NCBI GenBank assembly: GCA_015709575.1
Contig: CP054190.1
Location: forward strand, 2,354,616-2,418,615
DNA from: Planctomycetia bacterium
GTDB lineage: Bacteria > Planctomycetota > Phycisphaerae > UBA1845 > Fen-1342
Length of the DNA stretch: 64,000 nucleotides
Direction of reading: 5' to 3'
Position 1 is the first letter of the stretch. Each line of letters opens with the position of its first letter. This document shows positions 24,159 through 31,631 of this stretch, one piece after another. Both the position numbers and the translations under genes were made by a program. The notes under the pieces are model-generated. The model was not told the origin of the DNA, ran no database searches, and saw only the letters and a program-made list of their open reading frames with translations.

Positions 24159-26441
24159 GTGATCCACCGCCTGCAACTGCTCAGAAACATCGGGCAGTTC
24201 GACAACGTCGCCGCGGCGGCAGCGATTGCACTCACTCGACTTACGCTGGTCTACGCGGAAAACGGTCGCGGCAAGACGACCCTCTCCGCCATCCTCCGGT
24301 CGCTTGCAACCGGCGACACGATTCCCGTCACCGAGCGTCACCGGCTGGCGGCAACCCACGCGCCGCACATCATCGTCGAATGCGTCGGAGGTCCGCCGGC
24401 CGCCATGTGTCACGACGGCGCCTGGAACCGCACGCTGCCGGACATCGCCGTCTTTGACGACGTGTTCGTTGACCAGAATGTCTGCTCAGGCCTCGCCGTT
24501 GATCCGGCTCATCGCCAGAACCTTCACGAGCTGATACTGGGCGCGCAGGGTGTTGCGCTCAACCGGCAGCTTCAGCAGATCGTCGAACAGATCGAACGCC
24601 ACAACAGCACGCTGCGCACACGCGCGGAGGCCATTCCCGCGACCTCACGCGGCGGCTTCACCGTGGACCAGTTCTGCGAACTTCAACCACGGCAGGACAT
24701 CGACGCCTCCATCCAGGAGTCAGAGCGCAACCTTGCCGCAGTCCGTGCCCAAGACCCAATCCGGACCGCGGCGCTCTTCGACACCGTTTCCCTGCCGCTG
24801 ATCGACGCCGACGCCATCGACCTTGTGCTCGCCCGCGAAGTCACCGACATCGACGCCGCCGCTGTCGAGCGGGTTCGCAGTCACTTCTCGACTATCGGCA
24901 GGGGCGGGGAGGAATGGATCGTGGCTGGCATGGCTCGCGTGCCCGCGCCATCCCACTCCTGCCCCTTCTGCGCTCAGGACCTTGCAGGCTCCGCTGTGTT
25001 CACGCACTACCGGGCCTACTTCAGTGCCGAATACACCGGACTGCTGCGCGCCATCGGCGATGCGCTGACCGAGTTCAACCGCCAGCAGGGCGGCGACATG
25101 CAGTCGGCATTCGAGCGCGCTGTCCGGGTGGTCAGCGAACGTCACGCATTCTGGTCGCGATTCTGCGAACTTCCGGAGGTCGCCGTCGATACCGCCGAGA
25201 TCGCGCGCGCATGGCGGGCCGCGCGCGAAGGAGTCGTCGCCGCGATCCAGGCCAAGCAGGCATCGCCGCTTGATCGACAGCGCCTTTCCACGGAGGTGAG
25301 GGCGGCCATCACGACCTATCAGACTCACCGCCAGGCGATTGAAGCCCTGAGCGGCCGATTGACCGCCGCGAACCAGGCGATACGGCTCGTCAAGGAGCAG
25401 GCGGCGGGCGGCAACGCCGCCGCTATCGCGGCGGACCTTGCCCGCCTCCAGGCGACGAAGGCGAGGCACACGGCCGAGATCGCTCCGCTCTGCGATCGAT
25501 ACCTCGCGGAGAAGACCGCCAAGACGCAGACGGAACGCCAGCGCGACCAGGTCAAGGAACAGCTTGACCATTACCGCCAGAACGTCTTTCCAGCCTACGA
25601 AACCGCGGTCAACCTCTACCTCCAGCGGTTCAACGCGGGATTCAGGCTCGGCAATGTCGCAGTCGCCAACACCAGGGCCGGCCCCGCGTGCAACTACAGC
25701 GTGCTCATCAACAACACGCCAGTCGCCATCGGCGCTGCCGCTGCTGGCGGGCCGTCCTTCCGCAACACCCTCAGTTCCGGCGACCGGAACACGCTGGCCC
25801 TTGCCTTCTTCTTCGCCTGTCTTGATCAGGACCCGGCGCTGGCCACGAAGGTTGTGGTCATCGACGATCCGATCACCAGCTTGGACGATCACCGCGCGCT
25901 GACAACCGTTCAGCAAACCCGGCGGCTCGTCGATCGCGTGAGCCAGGTCATCGCGCTCTCCCACAACAAGTCGTTCCTGTGTCGCCTGTGGGAGGATGCG
26001 CCGCCTAACCTGCGGACCGCGCTCGAAGTCGCGCGCGACGGGGCAGGGTCCACAATCCGACCGTGGGATGTGTCGCAGGACTGCATCAGCGAACATGACC
26101 GCCGACACGCCCTGCTGCGCGACCACACACGAGCCGCCGCCGGCAACACGCGCGAGGTCGCACGGGCCATCCGCCCGACCATCGAGGCCTACCTGCGCGT
26201 TGCTTGTCCCGAGTACTTTCCACCGGGCACCTTGCTCGGCCCTTTCCGGAACCTCTGCGAGCAGCGCATCGGCACGGCTCAGCAGATTCTTGATCGCGCC
26301 ACCGCGGACGAGCTGCGCGACCTCACCGAGTACGCCAACCGGTTCCACCACGACACGAATGCCGCTTGGGAGACCGAGGTCGTCAACGATGCGGAATTGC
26401 TCGGCTTCGTGCAGCGCACTCTTGCGTTTGTGCGACCGTGA
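24159..26441 (+). CDS. RloC/PrrC-like ATPase with zinc-hook motif (phage defence)
   Basis: The GTG at 24159 with AGGAG eight bases upstream starts a 760-residue AAA_13-type ATPase; an upstream TTG is less likely. Walker A is AENGRGKTT at residues 33-41. A long helical region carries CPFC at residues 268-271, like the zinc hook of RloC. The SSGDRN signature and VVIDDPITSLDD Walker B follow near residues 540-575. The C terminus has RPTIEAYLR and NRFHHDT, resembling the Arg-Glu-His anticodon-nuclease site of PrrC/RloC, though exact catalytic residues cannot be proven by eye. It is a likely tRNA-cutting abortive-infection protein that stalls growth after phage attack. No dedicated restriction partner is adjacent. 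Confidence 0.7.
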   Translation: MIHRLQLLRNIGQFDNVAAAAAIALTRLTLVYAENGRGKTTLSAILRSLATGDTIPVTERHRLAATHAPHIIVECVGGPPAAMCHDGAWNRTLPDIAVFDDVFVDQNVCSGLAVDPAHRQNLHELILGAQGVALNRQLQQIVEQIERHNSTLRTRAEAIPATSRGGFTVDQFCELQPRQDIDASIQESERNLAAVRAQDPIRTAALFDTVSLPLIDADAIDLVLAREVTDIDAAAVERVRSHFSTIGRGGEEWIVAGMARVPAPSHSCPFCAQDLAGSAVFTHYRAYFSAEYTGLLRAIGDALTEFNRQQGGDMQSAFERAVRVVSERHAFWSRFCELPEVAVDTAEIARAWRAAREGVVAAIQAKQASPLDRQRLSTEVRAAITTYQTHRQAIEALSGRLTAANQAIRLVKEQAAGGNAAAIAADLARLQATKARHTAEIAPLCDRYLAEKTAKTQTERQRDQVKEQLDHYRQNVFPAYETAVNLYLQRFNAGFRLGNVAVANTRAGPACNYSVLINNTPVAIGAAAAGGPSFRNTLSSGDRNTLALAFFFACLDQDPALATKVVVIDDPITSLDDHRALTTVQQTRRLVDRVSQVIALSHNKSFLCRLWEDAPPNLRTALEVARDGAGSTIRPWDVSQDCISEHDRRHALLRDHTRAAAGNTREVARAIRPTIEAYLRVACPEYFPPGTLLGPFRNLCEQRIGTAQQILDRATADELRDLTEYANRFHHDTNAAWETEVVNDAELLGFVQRTLAFVRP

Positions 26442-26915
26442 CGCCGCGTGGTTCCGTCCTGTGCCGCCACACCGCCTGATTCATCGGCGCGACACGATGC
26501 AACGCCCCGCAGCCCGGTAGCGCACCGGTGTCAGCCGACGGGCCGCGTCGGGCACAGATCAATCCCGCCGTTCCTGTTGTACGGAGCCGCTGCCGGCCGG
26601 TAGCGGTCAGTGGCGTTCCCTTCGTTCGCATTCGGCTCAATCGGGCCGTCGGCAACTTCCTTGACTGACGGCTTTCAGTCGCGGCGCTTCGGCCGATCAC
26701 CGCGCGGGGGGCGCTTCCCGCCTTCAAGTCATGCACGCCTCACGCCGGACGTGGCTTTGCCGCCGTTCCGGTTCCGTCCGTCATTCGTCCTGCACCGCTG
26801 CGCGGGACTCTCCGGCGGGCTGACGGTCTGCGTGCCGCTCGCTCCTTGCCACCCGCGAGTGGCCCCTGTCTCGGCGAAGGGGCCGCACATCGCGGGTCCC
26901 GGCAAGGAGCAAACC
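26442..26915. other. ardC upstream region with hairpins
   Basis: No coding sequence is supported. It contains an imperfect 10-bp dyad at 26587-26606 (CCGCTGCCGG and CCGGTAGCGG), and a GGCCCC/GGGGCC hairpin at 26863-26884 just before the ardC ribosome site. The latter arrangement recalls the leader at 15431-15449. It may hold the ardC promoter and a leader controlling early expression after transfer. Confidence 0.35.
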
Positions 26916-27737
26916 ATGAAAGCCGAACAAGCCAAGAAGATCGCCGACCAGGCCCTCGAACAACTCGCCGAAGCGCTCAACAGCGGACGCAGCGAAGAAC
27001 TCACCCGCTACCTCTCCATGCTGGCGAAGTTCCACCGCTACAGCTTCGGGAACGTCATGCTGATCCTCTCGCAGAAGCCCGACGCAACCCACATCGCCGG
27101 CTTCAACACCTGGAAGCAGATCGGGCGTTTCGTGAAGAAGGGCGAGAAGGGCATCGTCATCATCGCCCCGATGGTCATCCGCAACCGCGACGACCAGCCG
27201 AAGGAAGGCGAGCAGCAGGACAAGCCGATGCTCCGCTTCCGCGGCGTGTACGTCTTCGACGTGTCGCAGACCGACGGCGAGCCGCTGCCGGAGCCTGCCC
27301 GCGTCAACGGCGACCCCGGCCGGCACATCAACCGCCTGCGCCAGGTCATCGCAGAGCGCGGCATCACAATCGATAGCGACGACCTGCCCTTCGGCGCCGA
27401 CGGCGTCTCACGCGGCGGACGCATCAGCATCCGCTCCGGCCTGGAGCCGGCGAACGAGTTCTCCGTCACCGTCCACGAGTTCGCGCACGAACTGCTCCAC
27501 CGCGGCGACGACCGCCCGAAGAGCAAGACCGTCCGCGAAACCGAAGCCGAGGCCATCGCCTTCGTCGTCTGCCAGGCGATCGGTCTGGAGAACGGCACCG
27601 CCGCGAGCGACTACATCCAGCTCTACGACGGCAAGACCGAGACGCTGGCGCAGTCGCTCGACCGCATCCAGCACGTCGCCGCCGAGATCATCGCGGCGCT
27701 CCACGACGTCCCCGACGAGCAGGCGCACGCCGCCTGA
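26916..27737 (+). CDS. ardC: ArdC-type antirestriction protein
   Basis: A 273-residue ArdC: the N-terminal ssDNA-binding part (SMLAKFHRYSFGNVMLILSQ, then GFNTWKQIGRFVKKGEKGI) is followed by a zinc-metallopeptidase-like domain with the motif HEFAHELLH, whose His and Glu are at residues 187, 188 and 191. ArdC proteins coat incoming single-stranded DNA and counteract host restriction during conjugation. GGCAAGGAGCAAACC precedes the ATG. It lies alone, ends with a strong terminator at 27747, and separates the RloC-like gene from the defence operon. Confidence 0.9.
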   Translation: MKAEQAKKIADQALEQLAEALNSGRSEELTRYLSMLAKFHRYSFGNVMLILSQKPDATHIAGFNTWKQIGRFVKKGEKGIVIIAPMVIRNRDDQPKEGEQQDKPMLRFRGVYVFDVSQTDGEPLPEPARVNGDPGRHINRLRQVIAERGITIDSDDLPFGADGVSRGGRISIRSGLEPANEFSVTVHEFAHELLHRGDDRPKSKTVRETEAEAIAFVVCQAIGLENGTAASDYIQLYDGKTETLAQSLDRIQHVAAEIIAALHDVPDEQAHAA

Positions 27738-27746
27738 CTCTTCACC

Positions 27747-27778
27747 GCACCCCGGCGGGTGACCGCCGGGGTGCTTTT
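27747..27778 (+). terminator. Rho-independent terminator after ardC
   Basis: A perfect 12-bp stem (GCACCCCGGCGG and its complement) with a GTGA loop is followed by TTTT at 27775-27778, ten bases after the ardC stop. Confidence 0.9.
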
Positions 27779-27830
27779 CTGCTGGAAATGGCGGTGTGAG
27801 AGATGGGCGACGCAAGCCGACCGGATTGAG

Positions 27831-27890
27831 GGAGCGGGAGAAGTGGCCCTCTCTCGCTCCAAGCGTCACCCTCTACCCCCTCCGAGCACG
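27831..27890. repeat. Palindromic repeat element, copy A (left flank of defence island)
   Basis: About 60 bases (GGAGCGGGAG ... CCCTCTACCC ... GAGCA) match copy B at 37450-37509 at roughly 50 of 60 positions. The first 30 bases form a hairpin (stem GGAGCGGGAGA with TCTCTCGCTCC, one wobble). The element lies between ardC and the defence operon; the other copy ends the island. Confidence 0.7.
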
Positions 27891-27906
27891 CCGTTTCAGC
27901 CAGGCG

Positions 27907-27935
27907 TTGACAACCCTATCATGGCCCGATAGACC
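27907..27935 (+). promoter_or_regulatory. Candidate promoter of the defence operon
   Basis: TTGACA at 27907-27912 is followed after 17 bases by TAGACC, a weak -10. The dyad CTATC-ATGGCCC-GATAG at 27917-27933 lies in the spacer, where the HTH protein encoded from 27960 could bind and repress its own operon. Confidence 0.45.
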
Positions 27936-27959
27936 GCTTCCAGGAGACCCCGTGCGCAC

Positions 27960-28247
27960 ATGCTCTATCAGCGATCACTTGATATCGAGCGCCGCCTCGA
28001 AGCCGTACTCCGGCTCGTGCGCGAAGGGCGTCATTCCACACCGGGGATGGCGGAACTGCTGCGTGTATCTGTTCCCACGGTGTCGCGCGACCTTACGGCG
28101 CTCCGGCAGCGCGGCCACGACATCCGCGCCGAAAGAACCGACGACGGATGGCGCTACGTCCTCCAGGGCGCAGCACCGGCGAAGCCGCCGATTTCCGAGC
28201 AGCGCGGCCAGTCCCTCTCTCGTCGTTCGGGGGGGCGCCGGAAATGA
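27960..28247 (+). CDS. HTH regulator heading the MORC-type defence operon, 95 aa
   Basis: The N-terminal part SLDIERRLEAVLRLVREGRH is a helix, then MAELLRVSVPTVSRDLTALRQ is a DeoR/HTH-11-like DNA-binding helix-turn-helix. The C-terminal part is basic. Its stop overlaps the start of the methyltransferase gene (ATGA), so it is translated with the operon and is its likely transcriptional controller, comparable to controller proteins of restriction-modification systems. Confidence 0.72.
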   Translation: MLYQRSLDIERRLEAVLRLVREGRHSTPGMAELLRVSVPTVSRDLTALRQRGHDIRAERTDDGWRYVLQGAAPAKPPISEQRGQSLSRRSGGRRK

Positions 28248-29812
28248 TCAAGGTCGTTGACATCTTCGCAGGGCCAGGAGGGCTGAGCGAGGGATTCGCA
28301 GCGGTGACGGACTCCCGTGGGAAGCCTGTCTTCGATGTGGTTCTCTCCGTTGAGAAGGAAGAGCAGGCGCACGAGACGCTCCGCCTGCGGACCTTCTTCC
28401 GTCAGTTTCCGAAGCAGGCACCGGCAGAGTACTACCAGCACCTGCGCGGTGAGATCGACCTTGAGACTCTGTACGAAGCGTACCCCGCCGAAGCCAAGCT
28501 CGCAGGCGAACTCTGCTGGCACGCCACCCTCGGACCGGATGGCGAACCCGCCAAACGGGTTCGACGGCGGATCAGGAAGGCCGTCAAGGATTCCACAAGC
28601 TGGGTCCTGATCGGTGGCCCCCCGTGCCAGGCATACTCCATCGCCGGACGCTCGCGAAACCAAGGCAACCCTGACTACGACCCCGCAAAGGATGGCCGCC
28701 AACGGCTGTACGTGGAGTACCTCCAGATTCTCGCCGAGCATCGCCCGGCCGTGTTCATCATGGAGAATGTGAAGGGCCTGCTCTCCGCGACGCTGGAGAA
28801 CGAACAGGTGTTTCACCGCATTCTGGACGACCTCCGCGACCCGGCTGCGGCTGTAGCGAGGGAAGGGCGCGGAGGGAGCCAGGTCCGCAAGGGCGGCTAC
28901 CGAATCCATTCTCTCACGGAAGATCGCGTCTTCGAGAATGGCACGCTTGAAGGCTCCGTGATTCGTGCAGAGAAGTACGGGATTCCCCAGGCACGTCATC
29001 GCGTCATTCTGCTCGGCATACGCGACGACATCAGCAGCGTGAAGCCCCGAATCCTGACGGAGCAGAAGACCGTCTCCGCTTCGTCTGTTCTGAAGGCGCT
29101 TCCACGACTCCGTGGCGGGATTTCTCCAAAGCGCAACGACTCTGCCGAAGCATGGCGGAAGTGCCTGCAAGCGCAAGTAGGCAGCAGGTGGGCCAATGCC
29201 GGCACGAAGAAGGTGGACAGCGCCGCATTGAGCGCGCTGATCCGCCGCAAGCTGAATGAGATTGCGCTCCCCGACGCCGACCGAGGCGGAGAGTTCCTCC
29301 GAGCAGATATCGCAGTCGGATACGAACCTGACTGGTTCCATGACGGTCGCATTGAGGGCGTTTGCAATCACGCCAGTCGCAGTCACATGCGCACGGACCT
29401 GTTCCGCTACTTCTATGCGGCCTGTTACGCCAAGCACTACGGCAAGTCGCCGTCATTGAAGCACTTTCCGACCGACCTGCTGCCGGACCACCTGAGCGTA
29501 AATGACGCGATAGATAACGGCGGTCACTTTTCCGACCGCTTTCGTGTTCAGGTCGGCTCGCGGCCGAGTACCACCATCGTCTCCCACATCAGCAAAGACG
29601 GCCACTACTACATTCACCCCGATCCTCTGCAATGCCGCAGTCTGACTGTGCGCGAAGCCGCGAGGCTCCAGACGTTTCCGGACAACTACTTCTTCTGCGG
29701 CAACCGAACGGCCCAGTACATCCAGGTCGGAAATGCGGTGCCGCCTCTGCTTGCGAGGCAGATCGGCGAGATCGTGCGCGACATTCTCAAGGCAGCGGGG
29801 GCGAACGACTGA
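28244..29812 (+). CDS. dcm: C5-cytosine DNA methyltransferase (Dcm family)
   Basis: The ATG at 28244 starts a 522-residue methyltransferase. Motif I is DIFAGPGGLSEGF (residues 6-18), the catalytic motif IV is GGPPCQAYS with Cys128, motif VI has ENVKG with Glu174, and motif VIII is QARHR near 249-253. Motif X near the end has GNAVPPLLARQIGE. It methylates the operon's target sequence and protects self DNA. A long insert between motifs I and IV and the extended target-recognition region around residues 270-420 explain its size. Its stop overlaps the vsr start (TGATG). Confidence 0.93.
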   Translation: MIKVVDIFAGPGGLSEGFAAVTDSRGKPVFDVVLSVEKEEQAHETLRLRTFFRQFPKQAPAEYYQHLRGEIDLETLYEAYPAEAKLAGELCWHATLGPDGEPAKRVRRRIRKAVKDSTSWVLIGGPPCQAYSIAGRSRNQGNPDYDPAKDGRQRLYVEYLQILAEHRPAVFIMENVKGLLSATLENEQVFHRILDDLRDPAAAVAREGRGGSQVRKGGYRIHSLTEDRVFENGTLEGSVIRAEKYGIPQARHRVILLGIRDDISSVKPRILTEQKTVSASSVLKALPRLRGGISPKRNDSAEAWRKCLQAQVGSRWANAGTKKVDSAALSALIRRKLNEIALPDADRGGEFLRADIAVGYEPDWFHDGRIEGVCNHASRSHMRTDLFRYFYAACYAKHYGKSPSLKHFPTDLLPDHLSVNDAIDNGGHFSDRFRVQVGSRPSTTIVSHISKDGHYYIHPDPLQCRSLTVREAARLQTFPDNYFFCGNRTAQYIQVGNAVPPLLARQIGEIVRDILKAAGAND

Positions 29813-30246
29813 TGGACCGCCTGACAACAGAACAGCGAAGCTGGAACATGTCCCGCATCCGCGGCAAGGATACGTCTCCCGAGCGCGCTGTCAGGTCCAT
29901 GCTGCACCGGCTCGGCTATCGCTTCCGTCTGCATTCGCGTTCGCTCCCGGGCCGGCCAGACCTGGTGCTCCCGAAGTATGGCACGGTTGTCCTCGTTCAC
30001 GGGTGCTTCTGGCATCGACACGCCCGGTGTCCGCTCGCATACACGCCGAAGACACGGGAGCAGTTCTGGTCAGAGAAGTTTGACGCCAACGTTGCCCGTG
30101 ATCGACGGGTAGCCCGCACACTGCGTTCGCTCGGCTGGCGCGTGCTGGTCGTCTGGGAATGTGAAGTACGTGATACCGAGTTGCTTTCACGTCGCCTCGA
30201 CCGTTCGCTACGGCAGGGGACCACGGGGCCGATTCGCAAGCACTGA
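29812..30246 (+). CDS. vsr: Very short patch repair endonuclease (Vsr)
   Basis: A 144-residue Vsr protein. It starts with MDRLTTEQRSWNMSRIRGKDT, has the catalytic PGRPDLVLPK region with Asp50, and GCFWHRHARC with His68 and His70. It nicks T:G mismatches that arise when the C5-methylcytosine made by the adjacent Dcm enzyme deaminates. Vsr also occurs in the MORC-type restriction operons described by Iyer and colleagues. Its ATG overlaps the dcm stop; the next gene starts eight bases after its stop. Confidence 0.95.
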   Translation: MDRLTTEQRSWNMSRIRGKDTSPERAVRSMLHRLGYRFRLHSRSLPGRPDLVLPKYGTVVLVHGCFWHRHARCPLAYTPKTREQFWSEKFDANVARDRRVARTLRSLGWRVLVVWECEVRDTELLSRRLDRSLRQGTTGPIRKH

Positions 30247-30254
30247 GAGGACGC

Positions 30255-31631
30255 ATGGCACGACCCAAATCCACGCTTGAAGTTATTCCGTCCGCCAGGC
30301 GACTGATCCGTTCGCTCCGGGATGTCGGCTATGACTTCAGACACGCCGTTGCCGACCTGATCGACAACAGCATCGCCGCCGGTGCCTCATCCATTGCCAT
30401 TGACATGAAGTTCGACGGCAAGGACTCGTTCCTCCGTATTGCCGACAATGGCGCAGGAATGAACGGAACGACGATCACCGAGGCGATGCGATTCGGTACC
30501 GAACGCGACTATGAGGCGGACGAACTCGGTAAGTTCGGGCTGGGACTGAAGACCGCGTCCCTGTCGCAGTGTTCGCGGCTGACCGTTGGGAGCCGTACGG
30601 ATCGTAATGCCAAGCGCATCGAAGCCAGACAGTGGGACCTGGCGCATGTGGAGAAGAGCAACCGATGGGAGATCATCGACGTGCCGGCCGACGAGCGCCC
30701 GGACGCGCTCGTTGAACCGCTGCGCAATGCGACCGGGACCGTCATTCTGTGGGAACTGATGGACCGCGTGCTCGGCTACAAGATTCCTTGGGGAGACCGT
30801 GCCCGCACCGGATTCCTCCGTCTTGCCGACGAACTGGACCAGCACCTTGGCATGGTGTTTCACCGTTTTCTGACTGGCGAAGCACGGCGGCGGAAGAAGC
30901 TGAGAATCACGCTCAACGGCACAACCGTCGAGGCGTGGGACCCTTTCGCGCGGGACGAGAAGGCAACTATTCAGCTCCCGTCCAAACAGCTGGAGATTCA
31001 CGGCGACGACGGCCCCGGACTCGTCGCATATACACCGTGCATCCTGCCGGCGCAGGAGCGGTTCTCGTCGCTCAAGGCGTTCAATCGATACGCTGGTCCC
31101 GGAAAGTGGAACTACCAGCAGGGCTTCTATATCTACCGCGCTGACCGGATGATTCAGAGCGGAGGCTGGTCCTACATGCGGACCTCCGACGAGCACACGA
31201 AGCTTGCCCGCGTCGCCCTCGACTTCTGGCCTGACCTTGATTCCGCATTCGACCTCAATGTCGCCAAGGCGAGAGTCAATCTCCCGGCGGACCTGAAGAC
31301 TCAGCTTCAACCGCACGTCGAACAGCTGGTCAAGCAGGCGAGGAAGGTCTACTCACCGCCATCTGCCGATCCGCCCGCACCGGCGCCGCGCGGCACGCCT
31401 GCTCCATCCCCATCCGGCGGAGATTCCGGCAGAGGGTCGTCGGGCCACGGTGACGGACGCCAGTCTCCGCAGCCATCAGGCGGAGGTGCTCCAGCCGGTC
31501 CCCGGCTCGCACACATCGGCAACGCCATCAACAATGCCGCGTCCGAGGCTGGCGAAAGCGCCGCGTTGAAGCGCATCAGAAAGGCACTCAAGTCACAGCA
31601 CCCGGAAACAGCAACAGAAATCGGATGGTGA
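30255..31631 (+). CDS. MORC/MutL-like GHKL ATPase of the defence operon
   Basis: A 458-residue GHKL (Bergerat-fold) ATPase. The N box is DLIDNS with Asp34 and Asn38, the G1 box is DNGAGM at 64-69 and the lid/G2 box is GKFGLGLKTA at 92-101. A C-terminal Pro/Ser/Gly-rich linker (PAPSPSGGDSGRGSSG) leads to a short helical tail. Such ATPases in Dcm-Vsr-Z1 operons resemble eukaryotic MORC proteins and probably remodel or sense DNA and gate the nucleases. It lies eight bases after vsr; its stop overlaps the next start. Confidence 0.88.
   Translation: MARPKSTLEVIPSARRLIRSLRDVGYDFRHAVADLIDNSIAAGASSIAIDMKFDGKDSFLRIADNGAGMNGTTITEAMRFGTERDYEADELGKFGLGLKTASLSQCSRLTVGSRTDRNAKRIEARQWDLAHVEKSNRWEIIDVPADERPDALVEPLRNATGTVILWELMDRVLGYKIPWGDRARTGFLRLADELDQHLGMVFHRFLTGEARRRKKLRITLNGTTVEAWDPFARDEKATIQLPSKQLEIHGDDGPGLVAYTPCILPAQERFSSLKAFNRYAGPGKWNYQQGFYIYRADRMIQSGGWSYMRTSDEHTKLARVALDFWPDLDSAFDLNVAKARVNLPADLKTQLQPHVEQLVKQARKVYSPPSADPPAPAPRGTPAPSPSGGDSGRGSSGHGDGRQSPQPSGGGAPAGPRLAHIGNAINNAASEAGESAALKRIRKALKSQHPETATEIGW

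Noticed and set aside
24720..26351. 543-residue frame antisense to the RloC-like gene
   Set aside because: Arg/Val/Gly-biased shadow with no motif; the plus-strand protein has clear ATPase motifs.
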